Positions 7,371-14,444 of a stretch of 64,000 nucleotides of DNA are shown one piece after another (positions within the stretch are counted from its first letter, which is position 1; every line of letters begins with the position of its first letter). Below the pieces are notes generated by a model. It saw nothing but the letters and a program-made list of their open reading frames with translations, was not told the origin of the DNA and made no database searches. This DNA is from Christiangramia echinicola DSM 19838 (GTDB taxonomy: Bacteria; Bacteroidota; Bacteroidia; Flavobacteriales; Flavobacteriaceae): assembly GCF_000423065.1 (NCBI RefSeq), contig NZ_AUHG01000012.1, positions 1 to 64,000 of the forward strand, read 5' to 3'. Both the position numbers and the translations under genes were made by a program.

Positions 7371-8648
7371 TTAATCCTCATTATTCTTTAAATCATCAAA
7401 TTTTGACTTCATGGTTGGATTTCCATAAGTCAATTTTTTAATAGTTAAATCGTCCGCTTTATTATTGGCTAATCTTAAATTGTTCTCTGAAGATAATAAA
7501 GCTTGTTTAGTTTTATTCAAATGATTGATTGTTTTGTCAATTTCCTCAATAGCAGTTTTGAATTTTCGACTTGCTAAATCATAGTTATATGCGAATCCTT
7601 TTCTAAAAGCGTCTATTTTCTCCTCAAAATTAGTGATGTCGATATTTTGATTTCTCATCAAATTGAGTTCGGCTTTATATTTTAATGAGTTGATCGCAGC
7701 ATTTCGTAAGAGCGTAATAATTGGAATAAAAAATTGTGGTCTGACTACATACATTTTTTTGAATTTGTGAGAAACATCAACAATTCCAGTATTATAGAAT
7801 TCATTTTCAGGTTCTAGTAGAGAAACCAAGACTGCATACTCACAATTTTTATCATTACGATCTTTATCAAGTTTGGCGAAAAAATCTTCATTTCTCTTTT
7901 TTGTTGCTGTTTCATCATTCTCATTTTTCATTTCAAACATTATGGAAACGATTTCATTTCCCTCGTCATCTGTTTCCTTAAAAATAAAATCACCTTTAGT
8001 ACCACCTTTAGCATCATTGTCCTTTTCGAAATAAGCATTTTGAAAAGCTGTCGCTCTAATTTTATTAAACTCAGTCTCACAATGTTGTTCCAGAGTTTCA
8101 CCAACCATTTTTGTTGAGAGCTTTTGCTTAAAATCTTTTAATCTAGCAATCTCATCATCTTTCATTTTTATGGTTTCATCCTTTACTCCAAGTTGATTTC
8201 TAAATTGTTCCCTAATCGATTTTTCAAGTAATTGCGTTTCTGTTTCCTTAATTCTTAAATCATTAGCTAAATTATCTCTTTCCTTTTCGATCAATTTGAC
8301 AGCTTCGGAAACATCTAGTTTTTTCTGAGTTTCTGCATTTTGAATTTGAGATTTCATATCGGCTATTTCTGAATCTTTTTTGGCCAATTGTTCAGCCAGA
8401 TCTGATGTTGATTTAGCCTTTAGTTCAGTAAGCTCCCTATCTTTTTTTGCTAATTCCTCTTGTAGAGAATTCCTTGTATTGGCTTTGGCAAGTTCTACAG
8501 CACTTTCTTTATCCTTCTCCGCTAAAGCAAGACGATTATTAAGTTCTTCTTCAAATTGATGATCCCGAACTTGTTTTAATATATCAGCAAAACCTGCTTC
8601 GTCAACCTTAAATGCTTTTTTACAATTTGGACAAATTATTTCATTCAT
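7371..8648 (-). CDS. DUF2130 protein with N-terminal zinc ribbon, cassette K7
   Basis: A 425-residue protein. Residues 1-15 hold [10 protein letters not shown] (half of a possible zinc-binding site). Residues ~35-180 are a long, heptad-like coiled coil ([30 protein letters not shown]). Residues ~180-340 match DUF2130: a [17 protein letters not shown] strand, an IMFEMKNE motif and the [15 protein letters not shown] block. Proteins with this layout have a restriction-nuclease-like core, with Asp (GDF) and the E-x-K of FEMK as candidate catalytic residues; function is not established. Full-length and intact, in a single-gene cassette. Confidence 0.85.
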   Translation of the reverse strand: MNEIICPNCKKAFKVDEAGFADILKQVRDHQFEEELNNRLALAEKDKESAVELAKANTRNSLQEELAKKDRELTELKAKSTSDLAEQLAKKDSEIADMKSQIQNAETQKKLDVSEAVKLIEKERDNLANDLRIKETETQLLEKSIREQFRNQLGVKDETIKMKDDEIARLKDFKQKLSTKMVGETLEQHCETEFNKIRATAFQNAYFEKDNDAKGGTKGDFIFKETDDEGNEIVSIMFEMKNENDETATKKRNEDFFAKLDKDRNDKNCEYAVLVSLLEPENEFYNTGIVDVSHKFKKMYVVRPQFFIPIITLLRNAAINSLKYKAELNLMRNQNIDITNFEEKIDAFRKGFAYNYDLASRKFKTAIEEIDKTINHLNKTKQALLSSENNLRLANNKADDLTIKKLTYGNPTMKSKFDDLKNNED

Positions 8649-8684
8649 GATTTTAATTTTAAAAGTTCGGAGTTATCTGAAAAA

Positions 8685-8826
8685 TGCACCACAACGGTCT
8701 CGGTTATCGCAAGTTGCGGGAGTAAAGACGCGGATTTGTCGGCTTAGTTGTTTTAATAATTGGTTTCTAAAATTACACTTTTTCGGCAATACCCGTTATT
8801 TGCGATGAGCCGTTGTTGGCAGCTGT
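8685..8826 (-). repeat. attC-10, family B
   Basis: Left box GCACCACAAC (AAC 8693-8695), right box GTTGGCAGC (from 8815). Stem CGGTTATCGCAAGTTGCGGG against CCCGTTATTTGCGATGAGCCG, with the extra G in the right arm. Confidence 0.82.
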
Positions 8827-9566
8827 TATAAATCGTTAACAGCTTTAATTAATCCTATGACACTTATTGTACTAATAACGCAAATTTCGGCAAAATGCTT
8901 TTGAGCATCCAATTTATGTGTAGTAACGTTCATTAGATCAATTGATTTTTCTGCAAATTCGATAGAAGCAATAGAAAACTTTCTTAATTCTTTATTACTA
9001 GAGCCACCTAAATTATGTTTTATATATGTATGCAGTTGATTTTTGAAATTCCCACTACTTACTTTAATATTATCGGGTGCTATGTGAATTTCTTTGTCAA
9101 AAATAGTTATTGCTAATTTATTCATAATCGTTCTAGCAGAATTACCAATATTTTGAAAATCTATGGAATTGCTAGCAATCTTCATATTTTCAATAAGATT
9201 CTTCTGTAAATTATTTAATTCCGACCATTTAGTTTCTACTATTGAAATTTGAGAATTTAAAACAGTTATTTTATCGTAGTCGGGTTTAATTTCAACATCA
9301 GTAATGTTAGTTTCATCTTTATCTTCAACCTTTTGGAAAAGATATAATAACACCCCACTTATTCTGTTTAATTGATCTTCATTTTTTAAATAAAATGTTG
9401 GATTTACTTTGAACTTTAATCGGCACTTGATTGCCGAAGATGGCGAAGCGTTTACTGTTGTATAGTAACTTGTGTCTAATTCTGAATTTTCTAAAATTTC
9501 AATAGAAGCAATATCATTATTTTTCTTACAAATCTCTGTAACTAAATATTTAAGTTTTTCAATCAT
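8826..9566 (-). CDS. Unknown protein with C-terminal hydrophobic segment (246 aa), cassette K6
   Basis: A soluble protein with an acidic N-terminal alpha/beta half (residues 1-95), a helical middle (SQISIVETKWSELNNLQKNLIENM) and a C-terminal hydrophobic stretch (CVISTISVIGLIKAV, ~228-242) that could anchor it. No catalytic motif recognised. The stop is ~10 bases from the attC-10 box and the ATG ~25 bases from the attC-11 box, a textbook cassette layout. An HEPN- or abortive-infection-like role is possible from the helical pattern but is not supported by a specific motif. Confidence 0.65.
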   Translation of the reverse strand: MIEKLKYLVTEICKKNNDIASIEILENSELDTSYYTTVNASPSSAIKCRLKFKVNPTFYLKNEDQLNRISGVLLYLFQKVEDKDETNITDVEIKPDYDKITVLNSQISIVETKWSELNNLQKNLIENMKIASNSIDFQNIGNSARTIMNKLAITIFDKEIHIAPDNIKVSSGNFKNQLHTYIKHNLGGSSNKELRKFSIASIEFAEKSIDLMNVTTHKLDAQKHFAEICVISTISVIGLIKAVNDL

Positions 9567-9583
9567 TCACAAAATTTATAATT

Positions 9584-9722
9584 GCTGCCAACGGTCTCGG
9601 TTATCGCCAGTTGGCGGAGTAGGGGACGCGGATTTGTCGGCTTAGTATTGGTTTGTTGGTCAAGTTAATTATTTTCTTTCTAACGCTGCCGCTTATTGGC
9701 GATGAACCGTTGTTGTGTGCTG
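9584..9722 (-). repeat. attC-11, family A (best consensus copy)
   Basis: Left box TTGCTGCCAAC (AAC 9590-9592), right box GTTGTGTGC (from 9712). The stem is CGGTTATCGCCAGTTGGCGG against CCGCTTATTGGCGATGAACCG. Confidence 0.85.
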
Positions 9723-9744
9723 CCTTTATCGATTAGCTTACTTG

Positions 9745-10137
9745 TTAAGGGGTTTTTTGTTTGGTATATATCTTATACAGTAAAAGCAATGTAATAGTAG
9801 CTAGAAACGAGAATAAATAAACCCATAAATTTAAGTTTTGAATAAAACCTTCGAAAGGGTTTTCAAACGGATTAGCTTCATTAAAAATTAATATAATTAT
9901 ATAAATTATTTGATAGAGTAAAATAGATCTAGGAATAGTCAAATTATATACCTTTTTAAAAATTATATAAAATACTGAACTAATTATTAATCCAATTAAG
10001 GAATAGTATAATATTAAAAATGGTACCATTCCAGTTTCTCCGCCAGGCAAATTTGTAAAGCTTAAATAGAAAATTGAAAGTACAAAGTTGATAACTCCAA
10101 TTACGATGAAAAGTAAAAATCTTTTTAAAAATTCTAT
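9745..10137 (-). CDS. Membrane protein of unknown function, start codon unclear, cassette K5
   Basis: The frame is open from a TGA at 10144-10146 to the stop at 9745. Coding character (IEFLKRFLLFIVIGVINFVL, a membrane helix after a basic start) begins right after that TGA, but no ATG, GTG or TTG is there; only ATA codons (10135-10140) precede GAA. A TTG at 10050 and an ATG at 10029 are later options that would cut off the first helix. The full frame gives ~131 aa with four membrane helices and a LPGGETGM loop. Either a start-codon mutation or a non-standard start is implied. Confidence 0.5.
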   Translation of the reverse strand: MEFLKRFLLFIVIGVINFVLSIFYLSFTNLPGGETGMVPFLILYYSLIGLIISSVFYIIFKKVYNLTIPRSILLYQIIYIIILIFNEANPFENPFEGFIQNLNLWVYLFSFLATITLLLLYKIYTKQKTP

Positions 10138-10179
10138 TATTAGTCAGATTTTCTTCTAGTTAATCTCTTTCTGAAGGTT

Positions 10180-10320
10180 GCATACAACGGTCTCGGCTAT
10201 CGCCAGTTGCGGGAGTTTGGACGCGGAGTTGTCGGCTTATTTGTTTTATTTCCTGGTTTCTAAGATTACACTTTTTCGATGATACCCGTTATTGGCGATG
10301 AGCCGTTGTTAGCTATAGTT
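10180..10320 (-). repeat. attC-12, family B variant
   Basis: Left box GCATACAAC (AAC 10186-10188), right box GTTAGCTATA (from 10308). The stem is CGGCTATCGCC against GGCGATGAGCCG; C-to-G pair changes keep pairing, with the extra G in the right arm. Confidence 0.8.
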
Positions 10321-11062
10321 ATTTTGCAACCAAATCTCTCAATTGTTCTTCTATTTCCTCGACGGAATGTTTCACATTGTCAGATTCTGAATCATCTTCT
10401 TTAATTCCATTTGAAATGAAACTTATTTTACCTGATTTATCTACAATTAGAATTTTTGGATAGCTACTAACTTTAAAACCTTCTTTCAAAAGGTTCATTT
10501 GATCATAGGCAATTTCGAAGTCGAATGGTTTTCTTTCAATGAAATCCAGAACTTTTTCTTTAGGATCAAATGTTACAGCTATGAAATTTACTTTTTCTCC
10601 AAACTCTTTTTTTATCTCATTAAGTTTAGGTATTTCTTTTAAACAGGGCGCACAATTAACAAACCATAAGTTTATAAAGGTTACTTTTCCTTGGATGAAT
10701 TTATTGTCAATCTTATTTCCTTTTAATGTAACAAATTCTATTGCTGGTAGTTGTTTGTCTTTAAGTTCAAATATTTCTTCTCTTTTGTAATCAACTTTTT
10801 GCAAATCAAGACTTAATTGGACCCAAGTAATGGTTGAATCATTTCTTTGAAAAGTTTCTAACAAATTATAGCTTACACTATTGGCAATGTACCCGTATTT
10901 TTCAACAGATGTTTTATTGTACCTGTTTTTTACAGTATTCAAATATGGTTGAATAGAATCTTTAGAGGTTAAAATTTTTTCTGTTCCTTGAATGTGGTAA
11001 TAATCTTGACTACTAGCAATCGTAGTAATAAGTAAAAATAAAATAATTGTAGTTTTTCTCAT
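10319..11062 (-). CDS. TlpA-like periplasmic thioredoxin-fold protein, cassette K4
   Basis: A signal peptide (MRKTTIILFLLITTIASSQ) precedes an N-terminal helical domain (~20-100) and a TlpA/AhpC-TSA thioredoxin domain (~105-240). It has the redox motif CAPC within NLWFVNCAPCLKEIP (~132-146), VNFIAVTFD, and the cis-Pro loop SYPKILIVDKSG. It would act in the periplasm as a thiol-disulfide oxidoreductase or reductase; the partner is unknown. In a single-gene cassette, it overlaps the edge of the attC-12 right box. Confidence 0.88.
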   Translation of the reverse strand: MRKTTIILFLLITTIASSQDYYHIQGTEKILTSKDSIQPYLNTVKNRYNKTSVEKYGYIANSVSYNLLETFQRNDSTITWVQLSLDLQKVDYKREEIFELKDKQLPAIEFVTLKGNKIDNKFIQGKVTFINLWFVNCAPCLKEIPKLNEIKKEFGEKVNFIAVTFDPKEKVLDFIERKPFDFEIAYDQMNLLKEGFKVSSYPKILIVDKSGKISFISNGIKEDDSESDNVKHSVEEIEEQLRDLVAK

Positions 11063-11072
11063 GATAAAATAA

Positions 11073-11213
11073 TTATAGCTAACTGTCTCGGTTATCGCCA
11101 GTTGGCGGAGTAGGGGACGCGGATTTGTCGGCTTAGTATTGGTTTGTTGGTCAAGTTAATTATTTTCTAACTAACGGTGCCGCTTATTGGCGATTAACCG
11201 TTGTTGGCAGCTG
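11073..11213 (-). repeat. attC-13, family A
   Basis: Left box TTATAGCTAAC (AAC 11081-11083), right box GTTGGCAGC (from 11203). The stem is CGGTTATCGCC against GGCGATTAACCG, where the extra base is T rather than G. Confidence 0.82.
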
Positions 11214-11333
11214 TTTCTTAACAAAATAATTATATACATTATATATCAAAAGTTGAACTTTTATCGAAAAAAATTTACTGTTAACCGTTTGATATTTAAA
11301 TAAGTAGTATTTTACTTGTTTAAATTTATTCAG

Positions 11334-13001
11334 ATGAAAATTTTTACCAAATGTTTAATATTAATCTTGATTTGTTTCTATTCCTGTTCCAAAGATAATC
11401 CGGAAGCAGAGGAACCAAAACCTAAGAAAGTATTTGAATTGAGTAGTAAGATTATTGGTAAATGGGATGTGGGGCAAGATTCTCGAAATTCACAATTAAT
11501 TTTTTCAAAGCAAAGTACTGATCCAGGTTGTTTTATCTATTCGTTAGTCTTTCGTTCCGATAATAGTTTTAGAATAAATACTAGGCAGGGAACGGTCGAA
11601 GGAAATTATGAAGTAATTAGTGAAACTGAAATTATTTTGACGAACGAAGGAACTATAGGAGAAGTTAGATTTATTGGCGGAGGCTTATCTTTTTATATTG
11701 CTCTTGAAGACATTTGTTCTATTCAATTAAATTGTTTTCGTGACCCTGATTATTCTCCCGGAACCTGTTCAAGTTTTCTTGAATGTAATGATCAGGAAAT
11801 TTGGAAACGGGAAGAGGATGGCATAATTACATTTATTAAGTTCTTCAATCATTTTAATGGCACTTGGTACCGAAAATTTGATTTTTATGAAAATCAAAAT
11901 TGTTATTATGCTCAAAGTAATCAATTGGAAACCGGTACCTTATTATTAGTAGTTAATGATATAAATGAGCTAGAATTTATAGATAATACAGGTGAAAATA
12001 ATGATATATATAACTACTCGATAGGTTCTAATAACAATTTAAAATTAACGATCGACTCAAATTCCAATACTACAATTAAACAATTCACTCCTACAAGTCA
12101 GGAGGAGTTAGATAACCTATTGAATAAACCTGAATGTGGAGAAAAAACTTACGTTCCAGATGATGGCTTTGAAGAATTCTTAATAGATTCAGGATTTGAC
12201 CATGTGATGGATGATTATGTGTTATCAGAAAATATTTACTCCGTAGAATACCTTTACATGGAAGACTATTACTATGGCAGTTTCAACGATATGACTGGTA
12301 TTGAGGATTTTAAAAGCTTAAAATTTTTACAGATTATAGGTTATCATTCTGATAATCTTAGATCTATTGACCTTTCTGGAAATACAAATTTGGAGGGAAT
12401 TTATTTCGAAATCCCAACACTTGAAGCTATAGACTTATCTCAAAATGATAAACTAGATTATGTTTTTATTCAGGAGGCAAAATTTGAAACAATAGATTTC
12501 TCGAAAAATCCACTCTTAAGAGCCTTCGAGTTTAATGGAGGTTCCATAAAAACTATTGATCTATCTTCCAATAAAAAATTAGAAGGATTTCAAATTAATG
12601 ATAATCCATTAGAATCAATAATGTTAGGAGGAAATGACAAGCTAAGAGAAGTACGCATATATGGACATTCAGCTCCACCTGGTGAATTATCTAAAATTTT
12701 ATTAGATAATATTGACGTAACAAATTTACCGAATTTAGACCTGTTACACATAACTAATTCAAATATTGAGTCTATTGATCTATCTGGTAATCCAGAATTA
12801 TACGATCTTATATTGATGGATAATGAATTAAGTAACCTTGATATTTCCAATAATGAAAAATTAAGAGAATTTGATGCCACGGTAAACTCCAATTTAAGTT
12901 GCATACAAGTGTCAGAAATTATTTTAGATGAAATTTCGGAATTCCCAAATTCCTGGTCTATAGATGAATCAGCTGAATTTTCTTTGAATTGTAATAATTA
13001 A
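11334..13001 (+). CDS. Leucine-rich-repeat lipoprotein (555 aa), cassette K3, opposite orientation
   Basis: Start at MKIFTKCLILILICFYSC with lipobox Cys18; the upstream in-frame start would spoil the signal. Residues ~30-280 hold two lipocalin-like segments (IIGKWDVGQDS, FNGTWYRKFDF), seen in many Flavobacteriia lipoproteins. Residues ~285-540 carry the LRR linker (VPDDGFEEFLIDSGFD) and repeats with SIDLSGN, AIDLSQN and TIDLSSN. It is the only cassette gene read on the plus strand, so it cannot be served by array read-through and must have its own promoter. A weak TTTG (11288) and TATTTTAC (11308) pair lies just upstream. Confidence 0.82.
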   Translation: MKIFTKCLILILICFYSCSKDNPEAEEPKPKKVFELSSKIIGKWDVGQDSRNSQLIFSKQSTDPGCFIYSLVFRSDNSFRINTRQGTVEGNYEVISETEIILTNEGTIGEVRFIGGGLSFYIALEDICSIQLNCFRDPDYSPGTCSSFLECNDQEIWKREEDGIITFIKFFNHFNGTWYRKFDFYENQNCYYAQSNQLETGTLLLVVNDINELEFIDNTGENNDIYNYSIGSNNNLKLTIDSNSNTTIKQFTPTSQEELDNLLNKPECGEKTYVPDDGFEEFLIDSGFDHVMDDYVLSENIYSVEYLYMEDYYYGSFNDMTGIEDFKSLKFLQIIGYHSDNLRSIDLSGNTNLEGIYFEIPTLEAIDLSQNDKLDYVFIQEAKFETIDFSKNPLLRAFEFNGGSIKTIDLSSNKKLEGFQINDNPLESIMLGGNDKLREVRIYGHSAPPGELSKILLDNIDVTNLPNLDLLHITNSNIESIDLSGNPELYDLILMDNELSNLDISNNEKLREFDATVNSNLSCIQVSEIILDEISEFPNSWSIDESAEFSLNCNN

Positions 13002-13026
13002 ATAGAATAACTATTACTGTAGAAAT

Positions 13027-13168
13027 TGCTGCCAACGGTTCTGGCTATGGCAAGTGCGAGATTTTGAAACCGAATCTTTGTCCGCCAGACCGAATGCTAT
13101 TTAGTTGTTATATCTTCGTTTTTAAGACGTCAGCCCGCATTTGCTATAGCCGATGTTGGCGTGTCGTG
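13027..13168 (-). repeat. attC-14, family C
   Basis: Left box GCTGCCAAC (AAC 13034-13036), right box GTTGGCGTG (from 13155). The stem is GGCTATGGCAAGTGCG against CGCATTTGCTATAGCC with equal arms. It is related to attC-3 in the stem, with a distinct interior. Confidence 0.78.
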
Positions 13169-13978
13169 CTTTTTTCTATTTAATTCTCCAATCAGTTTCG
13201 GTAAATAATAAAGGTTCAGTCCGTAATGAAAAACCTGAAAATAAATTGCGATAATGAAAACCAATGGAAGTAACCATTCTTGTTTTAAAAGATAAATTGG
13301 ATAAAACAAAAGTGAAATTCCAAGCTCAATCAATATCTTTTGCTTGATGTTCTTTTTAATGTCCGATATCTCAGATAAGTCTTCATATTCTTTCAAGTAG
13401 CTCGAAACTCGATATTGATACCACCAAGTCTCATAAAGTTCAAATAGGATTATGAAAATTGTCGTTGAGATTAGGAATTCTTCTATTTGAATGGCTATCA
13501 GCATATAGGCAACCATAATCGAAAATCTTCCTATTGCTGGAAGTATATCTGTTTTTATCCAAATTCTGTCTCTTGTACTTGCAAAAGCTGTTTGTGTCCA
13601 CCAACCGTCAATTCTGCTTGTGTCAAAGTCTGTAGAAGCCAATTCATTAAAAAGTCGTTTGGAATGGTCATATTTTCTATTGTGATGAAGTCCACGACCA
13701 AGTTCAAATTTCACTTCATTTAAATTATCGGAATGTTCAAGTTTATTTTCTATCGGCTGAAATCCTGCTTTGTATAAGTAATAAACAGCAGAATACTTTT
13801 CTAGGTCATTGAGCGATTTTGCAAGTCTGTAAATGATATTGGTTGCCGTCTCAAAGTTTGAGTCAGCACTTTTCAACGTTTTCAAAATTCTGATTTGTCG
13901 GTTATCCCAATAGCTTAAAACTTGAGCGTCTGTGGTCAAGTCTTTTAAGTCCATCCATATTTTGTCAACTCTGTTCAT
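13130..13978 (-). CDS. TPR-like membrane protein of unknown function (282 aa), cassette K2
   Basis: Start set at the ATG of MNRVDKIWMDLKDL (13978); the GTG six codons upstream lies in the attC-15 flank. Residues ~1-130 are helical with a tetratricopeptide-like pattern (LEKYSAVYYLYKAG, GRGLHHNRKYDHSKRLFNEL). Residues ~140-275 hold four membrane segments. The coding frame runs ~39 bases into attC-14 and stops at 13130, so its last ~12 residues (TPTSAIANAG) are encoded by the recombination site. Confidence 0.65.
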   Translation of the reverse strand: MNRVDKIWMDLKDLTTDAQVLSYWDNRQIRILKTLKSADSNFETATNIIYRLAKSLNDLEKYSAVYYLYKAGFQPIENKLEHSDNLNEVKFELGRGLHHNRKYDHSKRLFNELASTDFDTSRIDGWWTQTAFASTRDRIWIKTDILPAIGRFSIMVAYMLIAIQIEEFLISTTIFIILFELYETWWYQYRVSSYLKEYEDLSEISDIKKNIKQKILIELGISLLFYPIYLLKQEWLLPLVFIIAIYFQVFHYGLNLYYLPKLIGELNRKKHDTPTSAIANAG

Positions 13979-13993
13979 TGTATGTTTTGCATG

Positions 13994-14131
13994 CACGCCA
14001 ACGGTCTCGGTTATCGCCAGTTGGCGGAGTGCGGGACGCGGATTTGTCGGCTTTGTATTGGTTTGTTGGTCAAGTTAATTATTTTCTTACTAACGGTGCC
14101 GCTTATTGGCGATTAACCGTTGTTGGGCACA
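13994..14131 (-). repeat. attC-15, family A (site of the first cassette)
   Basis: Left box GCACGCCAAC (AAC 14000-14002), right box GTTGGGCAC (from 14122). The stem is CGGTTATCGCCAGTTGGCGG against CCGCTTATTGGCGATTAACCG, with an extra T in the right arm. Confidence 0.82.
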
Positions 14132-14132
14132 G

Positions 14133-14444
14133 TTATTCTTCCTCATCAATGTCTTGTAATTCTAATAATTCATAATCTTCAAGTTCATTATAAACATTAG
14201 ATAATTCTGAATTTAATTGAGATATATATTCCGAACTTATATGATAAAATAAATCTTCATTTGAGTCATCCAATTCGAAATTGAATTCTCCTTTCTTTAG
14301 CTCTAAAAGAAGGTGATTAAAAACACTTTTTACTTCGTTAGGTTTATCCTCCGTCAAAACTATTTCTAGAACTTGATCATTAATTGAAAAACAAAGGCTT
14401 GTTTTAGGTTCTGTTCGTTGAATTGTTGCTTTATGTATTTCCAT
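14133..14444 (-). CDS. Small acidic partner of PHP-ATPase (103 aa), cassette K1
   Basis: A 103-residue acidic protein ending in a run of Asp/Glu (LLELQDIDEEE), with no signal or membrane segment. It begins 14 bases inside the end of the PHP-ATPase gene, so the two are translationally coupled. Residues 20-60 alternate beta strand and helix (QVLEIVLTED, VFNHLLLELKKGEF). No family recognised; the coupling suggests a regulator or subunit of the ATPase. Its stop abuts the attC-15 box. Confidence 0.68.
   Translation of the reverse strand: MEIHKATIQRTEPKTSLCFSINDQVLEIVLTEDKPNEVKSVFNHLLLELKKGEFNFELDDSNEDLFYHISSEYISQLNSELSNVYNELEDYELLELQDIDEEE

Noticed and set aside
282-14131. Repeats as CRISPR, REP or transposon ends
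   Set aside because: Units are ~120-140 bp, spaced 0.3-2.5 kb apart with genes between, asymmetric, and their outer boxes change with each cassette; none of these classes does that.
13978-14175. Plus-strand ORF across attC-15
   Set aside because: It is made of the repeat itself in a chance open frame; similar frames in other copies are closed.
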